Assembly (NCBI GenBank): GCA_019637095.1
Contig: JAHBWG010000073.1
Span: 1-50,675 of the forward strand
Source of the DNA: Sandaracinaceae bacterium
GTDB lineage: Bacteria > Myxococcota_A > Polyangia > Polyangiales > Sandaracinaceae
Reading direction: 5' to 3'
DNA: 50,675 nucleotides
Made by a program: the position numbers and the translations under genes. This document shows positions 17,001 to 25,260 of the stretch, piece by piece (the stretch's first letter is position 1; each line of letters begins with the position of its first letter). The notes below the pieces were generated by a model. It ran no database searches and was not told the DNA's origin. It was given only the letters and a program-made list of their open reading frames with translations.

Positions 17001-17890
17001 AAGCGCGCCTGGATCCGACGCGCCTCGGTGGCGGTGACCTCGCACGTCGGGCCCGACGCCTCGCAGCCGATCCAGCCCGCGAAGGCGGTGCCGGGCGCGG
17101 GCGTCGCGGTCAGCGTCACCCGCTCGCCGTGGGCGACCTCCATGCTGCACGTCGTGCCGCAGTCGATGCCCGCCGGGTCCGAGACGATCGTCCCGGCGCC
17201 GTCTCCCGTCGGCTCCACCTCGAGCGTATGGCGCCGGCGCACGAGCTCCGCGCGCACCTCCGCCGACGCGTCGAGGCGGACGGTGCACACGTCGTCGACG
17301 CCCGCGCACGCGCCGCTCCAGCCGGCGAAGATCGAGCCCTCCTCCGGCGTCACGCGCAGCCGCACGAGGCTGCCCTCGGGGAAGCTCGCCGAGCACGTCG
17401 CGCCGCAGTCGATGCCCGCGGGCTCCGAGCGCACCGCGCCCGCGCCGTCGCCGGAGGTGCTCACCATCAGCGCGACCTCGCGCAGCGTGAAGGTCGCGCC
17501 GATCTCGAGGTTCGACGTCACCGTCAGCGTGCAGACCTCCGAGCCCATGCACTCGAGCCCGTGGCCCGACCAGCCGGCGAAGCGCGACGGCGCGATCGCG
17601 CTCGCGCGCAGCGTCAGCTCGGTGCCGCGGCGGACCTCCATCGTGCACGCGGTCATGCCGTCGCCGCACGCGATCCCGTCGCCGTCGCTCAGGACGGCAC
17701 CCTCGCCGTCCCCATGCAAGGTGACTTGCACGGTGTGCGTCGCCGGGTCCGGCGGCGGCAGGCCGCCTTCGCCCTCGGGGACGCCGCCCCCGTCGCCGAC
17801 CATCCCGGCGGCGTCCATCGGATCCTCTGCGCCGCCACATCCGGCGAGGATCAGGATCAAGAGGCTTGCAATCAGGGTGGTCTTGTGCAT
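14012..17890 (-). CDS. Giant lipoprotein with 15 InlB B-type repeats
   Basis: 1292 residues. The start at 17890 gives a lipoprotein signal with lipobox LAGC and an Asp/Gly/Pro linker (residues 20-55). The rest is 15 tandem units of about 78-87 residues, each with a GxVxSxPAGIxCG-x-C core, HGTxVTLTA, FAGWSGAC and CTVxMTEARxVTATF. This is the divergent InlB B-repeat (bacterial repeat) type, a beta-sandwich used in surface adhesins. Paired cysteines recur in each unit, so disulfides are likely outside the cell. Units 10 and 11 are almost identical. There is no C-terminal anchor, so attachment would be by the lipid alone. A TACCGT element (17925-17920) and an AAAGGA precede the ATG. Confidence 0.9.
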   Translation of the reverse strand: MHKTTLIASLLILILAGCGGAEDPMDAAGMVGDGGGVPEGEGGLPPPDPATHTVQVTLHGDGEGAVLSDGDGIACGDGMTACTMEVRRGTELTLRASAIAPSRFAGWSGHGLECMGSEVCTLTVTSNLEIGATFTLREVALMVSTSGDGAGAVRSEPAGIDCGATCSASFPEGSLVRLRVTPEEGSIFAGWSGACAGVDDVCTVRLDASAEVRAELVRRRHTLEVEPTGDGAGTIVSDPAGIDCGTTCSMEVAHGERVTLTATPAPGTAFAGWIGCEASGPTCEVTATEARRIQARFETNRYALTVTTSGAGRGVVRSDPAGIDCGADCAEAFEHGAVVTLTASPDAGSTFEGWSGACSGADATCLVTMSEARTIEARFAVRRWELEVQLAGTGSGRVTSSPAGVDCGSRCGATFEHDARVTLTATDDASSTFAGWGGACTGTSRTCTVAMTEARAVTATFALGERELTVTRVGSGSGAVTSSPAGIDCGTDCTHEFDHGTTVTLTATPDATSTFEGWSGACSGTSPTCTVRVTSPLAVSASFALRPRTLTVTRAGSGNGTVGSSPAGISCGGECAATFDHGTTVTLSATASAADSRFAGWSGACSGSATTCTVSMTEARNVTATFTLLSRTLSVARAGNGAGSVTSSPAGIACGTTCDAAFAHGTLVTLTAAEDVATSTFAGWTGACAGASRSCAVSMTEARSVTATFTLVPRALAVTLAGTGTGSVSSMPAGIACGADCTEDYDHGTMVTLTAAPESATSSFAGWSGACMGATATCTVAMTEARMVTARFDLLSRRLTVGWSGSGAGSVSSMPAGLSCASGSTCGADFPHGTDVVLTAVENGTTSSFGGWTGCASTSGNTCTVSMTAARSVTARFDLLSRRLTVGWSGSGAGSVSSMPAGLSCASGSACGADFPHGTDVVLTAAANGATSSFGGWTGCASTSGNVCTVSMTAARSVTARFDLLSRRLDVRLGGTASGSVASSPGGISCGSTCSASYSHGTSVTLTATPSSGNVTVAWDGACAGVTGNTCTLSMTSDRGVGVIFNPVQRVLRVAREGAGYVRSSPGGIDCGTRCETTFDHGTSVTLTAIPDEGWEFAGWQGACSGEVCTIAMNGDRSALATFRITTRRITVRISGSGSVSAEPAGLTCVRNTCAGDYDYGTRVRLRAEPGTYARFDSWSGATCLEGSQTTATCTVEMTAARDLIAAFAPTHYHLGVSTVSAGTVTGSGISCPSDCSEYYPINTSVSLTARPASGYTFLRWVNAPGCSTSTLCTVRMDQHHSVTAEFQIRIL
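15006..15515 (-). repeat. Two near-identical 255-nt coding repeats
   Basis: Segments starting at 15006 and 15261 match almost base for base, at exactly 255 nt (85 codons); the start of a third similar unit follows at 15516. They encode repeats 11 and 10 of the giant lipoprotein. The other units are far more diverged, so this duplication is recent. Confidence 0.85.
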
Positions 17891-18035
17891 GTGGCGCTCA
17901 GCGTCCTTTCGGCGGCGCAACGGTAGCGGACGACGGCCGCGTGTCGAGCCGCGGTGTGCGCCAGTGACGCCGTCGCGAAATCGCGCTTCTTCGTCGCGGC
18001 TCAGAATGCCGGCCGGGTGCCTCCACTCATGGGGC

Positions 18036-18656
18036 ATGAAGCGCCTCGCCCCTGGGCTCCTCCTCCTCGTCCTCGCGTCCTCTTCGGTCCTCTGCGCCGG
18101 CGCCGCGCGCGCCGACGACGAGTCCCCGTACGCGGACATCCCGGCGTTCGATCGCGAGTGGGCGATCGCCGTCTACGGCACCGCTCACACGGGCTCCTAT
18201 CACGCCGCCGGGATCGGCGGCCGCGTGCGCTGGCAGCCGTTCGGCGACGACGTCCCGTTCGGCCTCGAGGCCTACCTCGAGGCGACGATCGTCGACTGGG
18301 CCGGGGAGGGCCTCCGCCACGACTACCCGAACGGCTTCAACGTCTTCTTTCCCCTGCGCCTCGCGCCGGACGCGCGGCTGCGCCTGTTCCTCGGGTTCTG
18401 CGACATCCTGAGCTTCGTCGAGCCGGCGCAGGACGGCGCGCCGCGCGCCGACGACGTGCTCTTCGGCGCGCACGCGGGGCTCGGCGCGGAGTGGGCGCCG
18501 CACTCGATGTTCAGCCTGTTCGTCGATCTCGTGTTCAACGGCTACGCCGGGCACGACCGAGCGTCCGCGGACTGGACGGGCGGCGTCGGCGAAGAGCTCG
18601 TCCCGTTCTGGAACGTGCAAGCGAACCTCGGCGCGCAGTTCCACCTGGGGCGCTGA
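18036..18656 (+). CDS. Exported beta-rich protein, possible outer-membrane protein
   Basis: 206 residues. A signal peptide ends near residue 27 (GAARADDE). The mature part alternates polar and hydrophobic residues with aromatic strand ends (WAIAVYGTAHTGSYH, GLEAYLEATIVDW, FNVFFPLRL, MFSLFVDLVFNGY) and closes in a final strand NVQANLGAQFHLGR, as in small outer-membrane barrels. I recognise no named family. The next gene, a multiheme cytochrome, begins one base after the stop, so they form an operon, and this protein may help place the cytochrome at the outer membrane. Confidence 0.78.
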   Translation: MKRLAPGLLLLVLASSSVLCAGAARADDESPYADIPAFDREWAIAVYGTAHTGSYHAAGIGGRVRWQPFGDDVPFGLEAYLEATIVDWAGEGLRHDYPNGFNVFFPLRLAPDARLRLFLGFCDILSFVEPAQDGAPRADDVLFGAHAGLGAEWAPHSMFSLFVDLVFNGYAGHDRASADWTGGVGEELVPFWNVQANLGAQFHLGR

Positions 18657-18657
18657 C

Positions 18658-19761
18658 GTGAGCGCCCGCTTCGCATCGATCGTCGGCCTCGTCGTGCTGC
18701 TCGGGTGCGCGCGCCCGAGCGGCGAGCCGCTCCCGCTCGGCGCCCGCGCCGGTGACTGCGGCGCCTGCCACGAAGACCACTTCGACGAGTGGGCGGGCTC
18801 GCCGCACGCGGCCTCGGCGCGCTCGCCGGTGCTCGAGGCGATGCTCCCCGAGGTCGAGGCGGTGTGGGGGGCGCGCGCGCGCGACGCGTGCGTGTCCTGC
18901 CACGCGCCCGCGCACGCGCCCGGCGACGAAGGCATCGGCTGCGTGTCTTGCCACGCCGCGGCGGGCAACCACGCGGAGCGGGACGGCGCGCTCGTGGTCG
19001 ACCTCGCGAGACCGATCGCCGGGCCGTTCGGCGACACCGGGCCCACGCTCGCGCACGCGACGCGGCGCGGCGCGTTCCTCGCCTCGCCCAGCCTCTGCGG
19101 GACCTGTCACGAGCTCACGGGGCCGAACCTCGTGCGCGAGCCGACGTTGACCGAGTACCGCGCGTCGCCGGCCGCCGCCGAGGGGATCACCTGCGCCGAC
19201 TGTCATCTCCCGGACGCGGGGGAGCGCCCGCTCGCGAGCGACGCGACGACGCCGCGCCGGGTGCGCTCGCACCGCTTCGTCGGCTTCGATCCGCCGTGGG
19301 GCGCCGCCCCGGAGGAAGCGGCCGCCGCCGCCGAGCGCACGCGGGCGCTGCTCGCGGAGGCGCTCTCGCTCGAGGTCGAGCGCGACGCCGGTGGTGTCCG
19401 CGTCACGCTCGCGAACGTGGGGGCGGGGCACTCGGTGCCGACCGGCGCCGCGTTCCTGCGCGACCTCTGGGTCGACGTCGAGGTCGACGGCGTCGTGGTC
19501 GCGGCGCGCGTGCTCGTGCTCGGCGACGTCCCCATGCGGGGCGACACGCCGGTGCCGCTGCTCACGCGCGCGGATCGCGTCGAGGTCGGCTCGCTCCCCG
19601 CGGGCGCCTCACGCGCGGCGCGCGTCGCGATCGAGGGGCCGCTCGAGGTCGTGCTGCGCGGCCGCGCGGTGCGCGACGACGTCCTCGCCGCGCTCGGCCT
19701 CGAGGCGCGCGCGGCCGAGGTCCCGACCCACGAGATCCACCGCGTGCGGCGCGCCGACTGA
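18658..19761 (+). CDS. Pentaheme c-type cytochrome lipoprotein
   Basis: 367 residues from a GTG one base after the previous stop. The N-terminus is a lipoprotein signal with Cys17 (VLLGC). Five heme-binding CxxCH motifs lie at 34-38, 78-82, 95-99, 147-151 and 179-183, in an arrangement like the cytochrome c-554 family. The C-terminal 150 residues have no heme motif and form a beta domain (LTLANVGAGHSVPTG-like, FLRDLWVDVEVDGVVV). It should carry electrons in the periplasm or at the outer membrane. No partner oxidoreductase, quinol dehydrogenase or cytochrome maturation gene is in the window. The link to the preceding barrel-like protein is from the operon only. Confidence 0.85.
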   Translation: MSARFASIVGLVVLLGCARPSGEPLPLGARAGDCGACHEDHFDEWAGSPHAASARSPVLEAMLPEVEAVWGARARDACVSCHAPAHAPGDEGIGCVSCHAAAGNHAERDGALVVDLARPIAGPFGDTGPTLAHATRRGAFLASPSLCGTCHELTGPNLVREPTLTEYRASPAAAEGITCADCHLPDAGERPLASDATTPRRVRSHRFVGFDPPWGAAPEEAAAAAERTRALLAEALSLEVERDAGGVRVTLANVGAGHSVPTGAAFLRDLWVDVEVDGVVVAARVLVLGDVPMRGDTPVPLLTRADRVEVGSLPAGASRAARVAIEGPLEVVLRGRAVRDDVLAALGLEARAAEVPTHEIHRVRRAD

Positions 19762-19779
19762 AGGGAGCGCTCGTCCTCG

Positions 19780-20082
19780 TCAGGGCGCGCCGCAGGCCCC
19801 GAGCGAGCACTCGAGCCCCGCCGTGCAGCAGCCCCCCTCGTTGCACGCCGGCGTGGCAGCCGGGCGGCTCGGTCCGTCCGCACAACACACCTCGAGCGCG
19901 CCGCCGCAGTCGAAGCACTGGTTCACGACGGACCGGCACTCCCTCGCACCCATGCAGGGCTCGCCGGTGTCGCAGCAGGGCTGCCCGTCGAGCCCGCACT
20001 CGGGGGTGGTGGAGGTGCACCCGCCGAGGAGCGAGCAGGCGAGGAGGGAGCCGGCGAGCAGGGAGAGACCGCGGACGCGCAT
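19780..20082 (-). CDS. Small Cys-rich lipoprotein
   Basis: 100 residues. Lipobox LGGC at about residue 22, then roughly 78 residues with 15 cysteines arranged in pairs and singles (QPCCDTGEPC, EVCCADG, GGCCTAGLECSLGAC). Such spacing implies a disulfide knot outside the cytoplasm, like short myxobacterial Cys-rich repeats. The protein converges with the cytochrome gene. It lies downstream of a larger Cys-rich gene on the same strand, with a strong hairpin between the two, so it probably has its own promoter. GAGG upstream of the ATG is a possible ribosome site. Confidence 0.75.
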   Translation of the reverse strand: MRVRGLSLLAGSLLACSLLGGCTSTTPECGLDGQPCCDTGEPCMGARECRSVVNQCFDCGGALEVCCADGPSRPAATPACNEGGCCTAGLECSLGACGAP

Positions 20083-20127
20083 CGTGGACCTCGTGGAGAG
20101 ACGAGGCCCGGTCTACCAACCCGGCGC

Positions 20128-20151
20128 GACGCGCTCCATGGGGAGCGCGTC
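20128..20151 (-). terminator. Perfect 10-bp stem-loop
   Basis: GACGCGCTCC and GGAGCGCGTC pair perfectly around ATGG. A second small stem (CTACG/CGTAG, 20151-20167) adjoins it on the gene side. Both lie directly after the stop (20171) of the minus-strand Cys-rich gene. There is no T-run, as is usual in GC-rich genomes. Confidence 0.55.
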
Positions 20152-20170
20152 TACGCCGGCGTCGTAGGTG

Positions 20171-22330
20171 CTAGCCGCGCAGGCGCGCGCACTCGACCCA
20201 GCTCACGCAGCGGTCCGTGTAGCAGCTGTCGCGCACCTCGGGGACGGTGCCCCGGGGGCAGGGCGGCGCGAGGCGGCGGCAGGTCAACGTCGAGCCGTCG
20301 CTCTCGCACGTCGAGTCCTCCCCGTCGCAGACCCCGTCGCGATCGGCGTCGGCGGTGCACGCGCTCGACGCGCACGCGCGCTGGCACTCGGCCTCGGTCG
20401 CGAAGATCCGACCCGTGCACGCGGAGCCGTCGCCGCAGCCGCAGCCGCTGATCGTCTCGCAGCGCCCCGACAGCGCGCCCACGCCCCAGCCCATGATCAT
20501 CCGGCACAGGCCGAACTCGCCGGGGCGGATCGGGTCGCACGCGGCGGGCCCGCCGCCGCCGCAGTCGAGCGTGTGCCAGAGACACTGCCCGTCCACGCAG
20601 CCGCAGTCCCCGCTCGGACCGTAGGGCAGGCCCTCGCAGGTCGTCGCCACGCGCTCGGCCGCGCAGACCTCGCCGCTGCAGCCGGAGCGCAGACAGTCCG
20701 CGCCCGTGCGGCAGCGGTTGTCGGCCGACGTGCCCTCGAAGCGCGCGTAGTAGCGATCGTCCGGCGGCACCGAGGGGACCGCGCGGCACTCGGCGAGCTC
20801 ACACAGCCCCGCGCGACACACCTGCCCCGCCGGGCAGTCCGCGTCGAGGCGGCAGGCCGGCGCGACCGCGACGCAGAAGCCGTCGCGGCACGCCTCGCCG
20901 GGCGCGCAGTCCCCGTCGCCGCGGCAGGACGGCGGCGGCGCCACGCAGCGGCCATCGCGGCAGACCTCGCCGCGGAGGCAGTCGCCGTCCGCCGCGCAGG
21001 CGACGGGCGGCGGAAGGCAGCCCTCGGGACGCACGCACGCGCCGGTGTAGCAACCTCCGCGGACCTCGGGCACGGTGCCGGCTTCGCACACCGGCGAGGG
21101 CGCACGGCAGCTCAGCGGCACGTCGTCGCGGAAGCACAGCCCGCTCCCGCAGGCGGTGAGGCACGCGGCCTCCGACTCGAAGATCCGCCCGCCGCACGTG
21201 TCGTCGCCGGGGCAGCCGCAGCCGCTGATCGACGTGCAGGTGCCGGTGGCGGCGCTCACGCCCCAGCCGAGCACGCGATCGCATGCGCCGAGCTCTCCGT
21301 CGCGGATCGGCGCGCAGGCGGTGACCGGCGGGTCGGTGCACGAGTCGCGGTGCCAGACGCACTGTCCGGCGACGCATCCGCACGCCCCCGAGGGGCCGTA
21401 GGGCAGGCCCTCGCACGTCGTGAAGGCGCCCTCCGCCGCGCAGACCTCGCCCGAGCACCCGCCGATCACGCAGTCCGCGTCCGCGGCGCATGCGTTGTCG
21501 AGCCCGATGCCTTCGAAGCGCTCGTAGTAGCGGTCGCGCACCGAGACGGTCGGCGTGCGCTCGCAAGGCACCTCGACGCACGCGCCGGCGAGGCACACGC
21601 GTCCGGCGGCGCAGTCCGCGTCGACGCGGCAGTCGGGCGCGGGCACGCACTCGTCCGTATGCCAGACGCACTGGCCGGCGACGCAGCCGCAGCCGCCGGT
21701 CGGCCCGTAGGGCAGGCCCTCGCACGTCGAGGCGCCGATCTCCGCGGCGCAGATCTCGCCCGAGCACCCGCCGACGAAGCAGTCCTCGTGGCGCACGCAG
21801 GCGTTGTCGAGCCCGGTGCCCTCGAAGCGATCGTAGAGCGGATCTTCACGCGGCACCGTCGGCTGGGCGACGCAGTCCGCGCGCACGCACGCGCCGAGGC
21901 GGCAGACCTGATCGGTCGGGCAGTCGGCGTCGGCGGCGCACTCGGGCGGGCCGACGAGGTCGGCGCACGCCGCCCAGGTGACGCAGCGATCCGTGTAGCA
22001 GGCGTCGCGCACCTCGGGGACCGTTCCGTCCGCGCACTCCGGCGCGACGCGCCGGCACGCGAGGCGTGTCCCGTCCGCGTTGCAGGTCGGGTCCACGTCG
22101 TCGCACTCGCCGTCGCGATCCGCGTCGGGGCACGGCGGCTCGCCGGCGTCGTCGGGCCCGCCGTCCTGGCCGTTGGCGTCGGCCTCGCCCGGGCCGGCGT
22201 CGGCCTCGGGCGCGCCATCCATGCGACCCCCTCCGTCGCTCGTCGGATCGACGCCGCCGCCGTCGCAGCCCGCGAGGCCCAGCGCCAAGAGCGCCGCGCA
22301 CGCGCCACACGTCCAAGCTCGTCCTCTCAT
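20171..22330 (-). CDS. Large multi-module Cys-rich lipoprotein
   Basis: 719 residues. Lipobox LAGC, then a linker rich in Asp, Gly and Ala. The modules can be read from repeats: three eight-cysteine-cluster units (each with RFEG, GGCSGE or SGCSGE, TCEGLPYGP, GCGCV, GQCxWH); several short C-x-x-D-C-x-x-G-x-x-C Myxococcales-type repeats; two units with Kunitz-like cysteine spacing (ACxPIRxGE...GRIFxxEAxC); and near-identical modules at each end (GTVPEVRD, SCYTDRC or ACYTDRC). All are extracellular disulfide-rich folds. I take ATG 22330; a GTG at 22333 adjoins it. A GAGGTG ribosome site precedes. Function is unknown, though Kunitz-like units would suggest protease inhibition. Confidence 0.85.
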   Translation of the reverse strand: MRGRAWTCGACAALLALGLAGCDGGGVDPTSDGGGRMDGAPEADAGPGEADANGQDGGPDDAGEPPCPDADRDGECDDVDPTCNADGTRLACRRVAPECADGTVPEVRDACYTDRCVTWAACADLVGPPECAADADCPTDQVCRLGACVRADCVAQPTVPREDPLYDRFEGTGLDNACVRHEDCFVGGCSGEICAAEIGASTCEGLPYGPTGGCGCVAGQCVWHTDECVPAPDCRVDADCAAGRVCLAGACVEVPCERTPTVSVRDRYYERFEGIGLDNACAADADCVIGGCSGEVCAAEGAFTTCEGLPYGPSGACGCVAGQCVWHRDSCTDPPVTACAPIRDGELGACDRVLGWGVSAATGTCTSISGCGCPGDDTCGGRIFESEAACLTACGSGLCFRDDVPLSCRAPSPVCEAGTVPEVRGGCYTGACVRPEGCLPPPVACAADGDCLRGEVCRDGRCVAPPPSCRGDGDCAPGEACRDGFCVAVAPACRLDADCPAGQVCRAGLCELAECRAVPSVPPDDRYYARFEGTSADNRCRTGADCLRSGCSGEVCAAERVATTCEGLPYGPSGDCGCVDGQCLWHTLDCGGGGPAACDPIRPGEFGLCRMIMGWGVGALSGRCETISGCGCGDGSACTGRIFATEAECQRACASSACTADADRDGVCDGEDSTCESDGSTLTCRRLAPPCPRGTVPEVRDSCYTDRCVSWVECARLRG

Positions 22331-22801
22331 CACGTCACCTCATCCCGAGTGAAGGTCCAAGTCGAGCGTCGCGCGCCGCGCCCCGGCGCCATCGTGCGAC
22401 GAGACGGAGCGTAGCAGCGCTTGCAACCCCCGCGCAGGCGCGCCCCCGGAGCCGCCTCCGCCCTCGCCGCCGCGGGCGTCGTGACGAGCGCGCGCGGCAG
22501 CCGCTCGCGTGCGCGGCGGTCGGCGCGTGCCCGCGAGCGCACGTGGGCGCGCTCGCTCCCGAGAGGTGCGCCGGTGTCGTGTGGCCGCGACGCGCCCGCG
22601 GAGCCGGCGCGCCCGCGGCGTGGACGTCCGCGGGAGAGCCGCGTTCGATGGGCGGCGCCGAACGAACGAGGGCGCTGTGACGCGGTGCGTCGGGGCTCGG
22701 GCGCACGCGCGCGGAGGCCCACCTGGGGTCGGCATGCCCCGGCCGGCGCGCCGAACGTTCCGTGCGCGACGCTGGCACGGCCATCGCACAGCGCGTCGCG
22801 C
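22331..22801. other. 471-nt divergent intergenic region
   Basis: This is the only gap over 300 nt. Reading frames in it are Arg/Pro/Ala-rich on all strands and look non-coding. It holds a TACGCT on the minus strand at 22413-22408, 77 nt upstream of the lipoprotein start, and a sigma-54-like element near its right end. I see nothing else. Confidence 0.6.
22773..22787 (+). promoter_or_regulatory. Sigma-54-like -24/-12 element
   Basis: TGGCAC-GGCCA-TCGC matches the TGGCAC-N5-TTGC consensus with one mismatch. The -12 element ends 14 nt before ATG 22802, so a transcript would start within a few bases of the ATG. Confidence 0.4.
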
Positions 22802-24475
<1,674 letters not shown>

Positions 24476-24537
24476 CGACTCGGTCAGGATCCTCTCGTCC
24501 GCGCGGGGCGCTCGTGCGAGAATGAGCGCACCCGCTG

Positions 24538-25194
24538 ATGAACGCTCGGCACGTGTGGCTCGTCGTGTCCGTGTCGCTCGCCGCGTCCGCGTCGGGCTGT
24601 CTGCTCGATCGCTCCGGCACCGGGGCGCCTCAGGACGGCGGCGGCGTCGACGGCGGGCGCGTGGACGCGGGAGCGGACGGTGGTCACGACGCGGGCCCGG
24701 CCGATGACGCCGGTGTGGACGGTGGTCTCGATGGCGGCGGCCCCGACGCGGGCGTCGATGGCGGCCTCGACGCGGGCCTCGACGCGGGCTTCGATGGCGG
24801 CCTCGACGCGGGCTTCGATGGCGGCTTCGACGCGGGCTTCGATGGCGGCTTCGACGCGGGCTTCGATGGCGGCTTCGACGCGGGCTTCGACGCGGGCTTC
24901 GACGCGGGCTTCGACGCGGGCTTCGACGCGGGCCCGCCGAGCTGTGACGCGCTCTACGGGCGCGCGCCCGGGTACATCTACTGCCGCGAGACCGCGACCG
25001 AGTGCGAGTTCTTCACCCGCCACCCGATGGGCGGGACCTGCACGAGCGCGTGCAGCAACCTCGGCGGGACGTGCCTGCGCCGCTGGCGAGACAGCGACGG
25101 CGCGGGCAACGAGTGCGTCCGCCGTGACTCCACGTCGAGGGTCTGCGGAACGACGGGGAACACGAGCGACATCTGCGTTTGCTCGCGCCCCTGA
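24538..25194 (+). CDS. Lipoprotein with long DAG/DGG repeat linker
   Basis: 218 residues. Lipobox ASGC (Cys21), then about 110 residues made almost only of Asp, Gly, Ala and Phe in D-A-G-F / D-G-G-F units, encoded by a 12-nt tandem repeat. The C-terminal 85 residues are a compact Cys-rich domain (about eight cysteines, CDALYGRAPGYIYC to ICVCSRP). The layout is a lipid anchor, a long acidic stalk and a small disulfide-rich head, as for a surface-displayed binding or toxin-like domain. I know no family for the head. It is on the same strand as, and 62 nt after, the VWA lipoprotein, so they may share a transcript. Confidence 0.82.
   Translation: MNARHVWLVVSVSLAASASGCLLDRSGTGAPQDGGGVDGGRVDAGADGGHDAGPADDAGVDGGLDGGGPDAGVDGGLDAGLDAGFDGGLDAGFDGGFDAGFDGGFDAGFDGGFDAGFDAGFDAGFDAGFDAGPPSCDALYGRAPGYIYCRETATECEFFTRHPMGGTCTSACSNLGGTCLRRWRDSDGAGNECVRRDSTSRVCGTTGNTSDICVCSRP
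24754..24933 (+). repeat. 12-nt tandem repeats coding DAGF/DGGF
   Basis: Repeats of the type TTCGACGCGGGC and TTCGATGGCGGC alternate in 24-nt blocks, then become uniform toward the 3' end. Because the unit is a multiple of three, copy number could change without breaking the frame. Confidence 0.8.
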
Positions 25195-25241
25195 TGGACG
25201 CGCACGCGCGGTGGTGAGACGACGCGGGCGCGCTGGCGCAG

Positions 25242-25247
25242 TATCCT
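25242..25247 (+). promoter_or_regulatory. -10-like hexamer TATCCT, 13 nt from ATG 25261
   Basis: TATCCT with a 13-nt gap to the kinase start. The same gap length occurs at 13189 and 29104. Confidence 0.4.
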
Positions 25248-25260
25248 CCGCCGAGCGCGG

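Noticed and set aside
14648-17926. 1092-residue plus-strand frame opposite the giant repeat lipoprotein
   Set aside because: It is only the repeat gene read in antisense; it mirrors the repeat period and has no domain.
22408-22413. TACGCT on the minus strand as promoter of the Cys-rich lipoprotein
   Set aside because: It lies 77 nt from the ATG, outside the 6-13 nt pattern, and no -35 is visible; noted only in the gap description.
22331-22801. Possible genes in the 471-nt gap
   Set aside because: Frames on both strands are Arg/Pro/Ala-rich without signal peptide, ribosome site or pattern.
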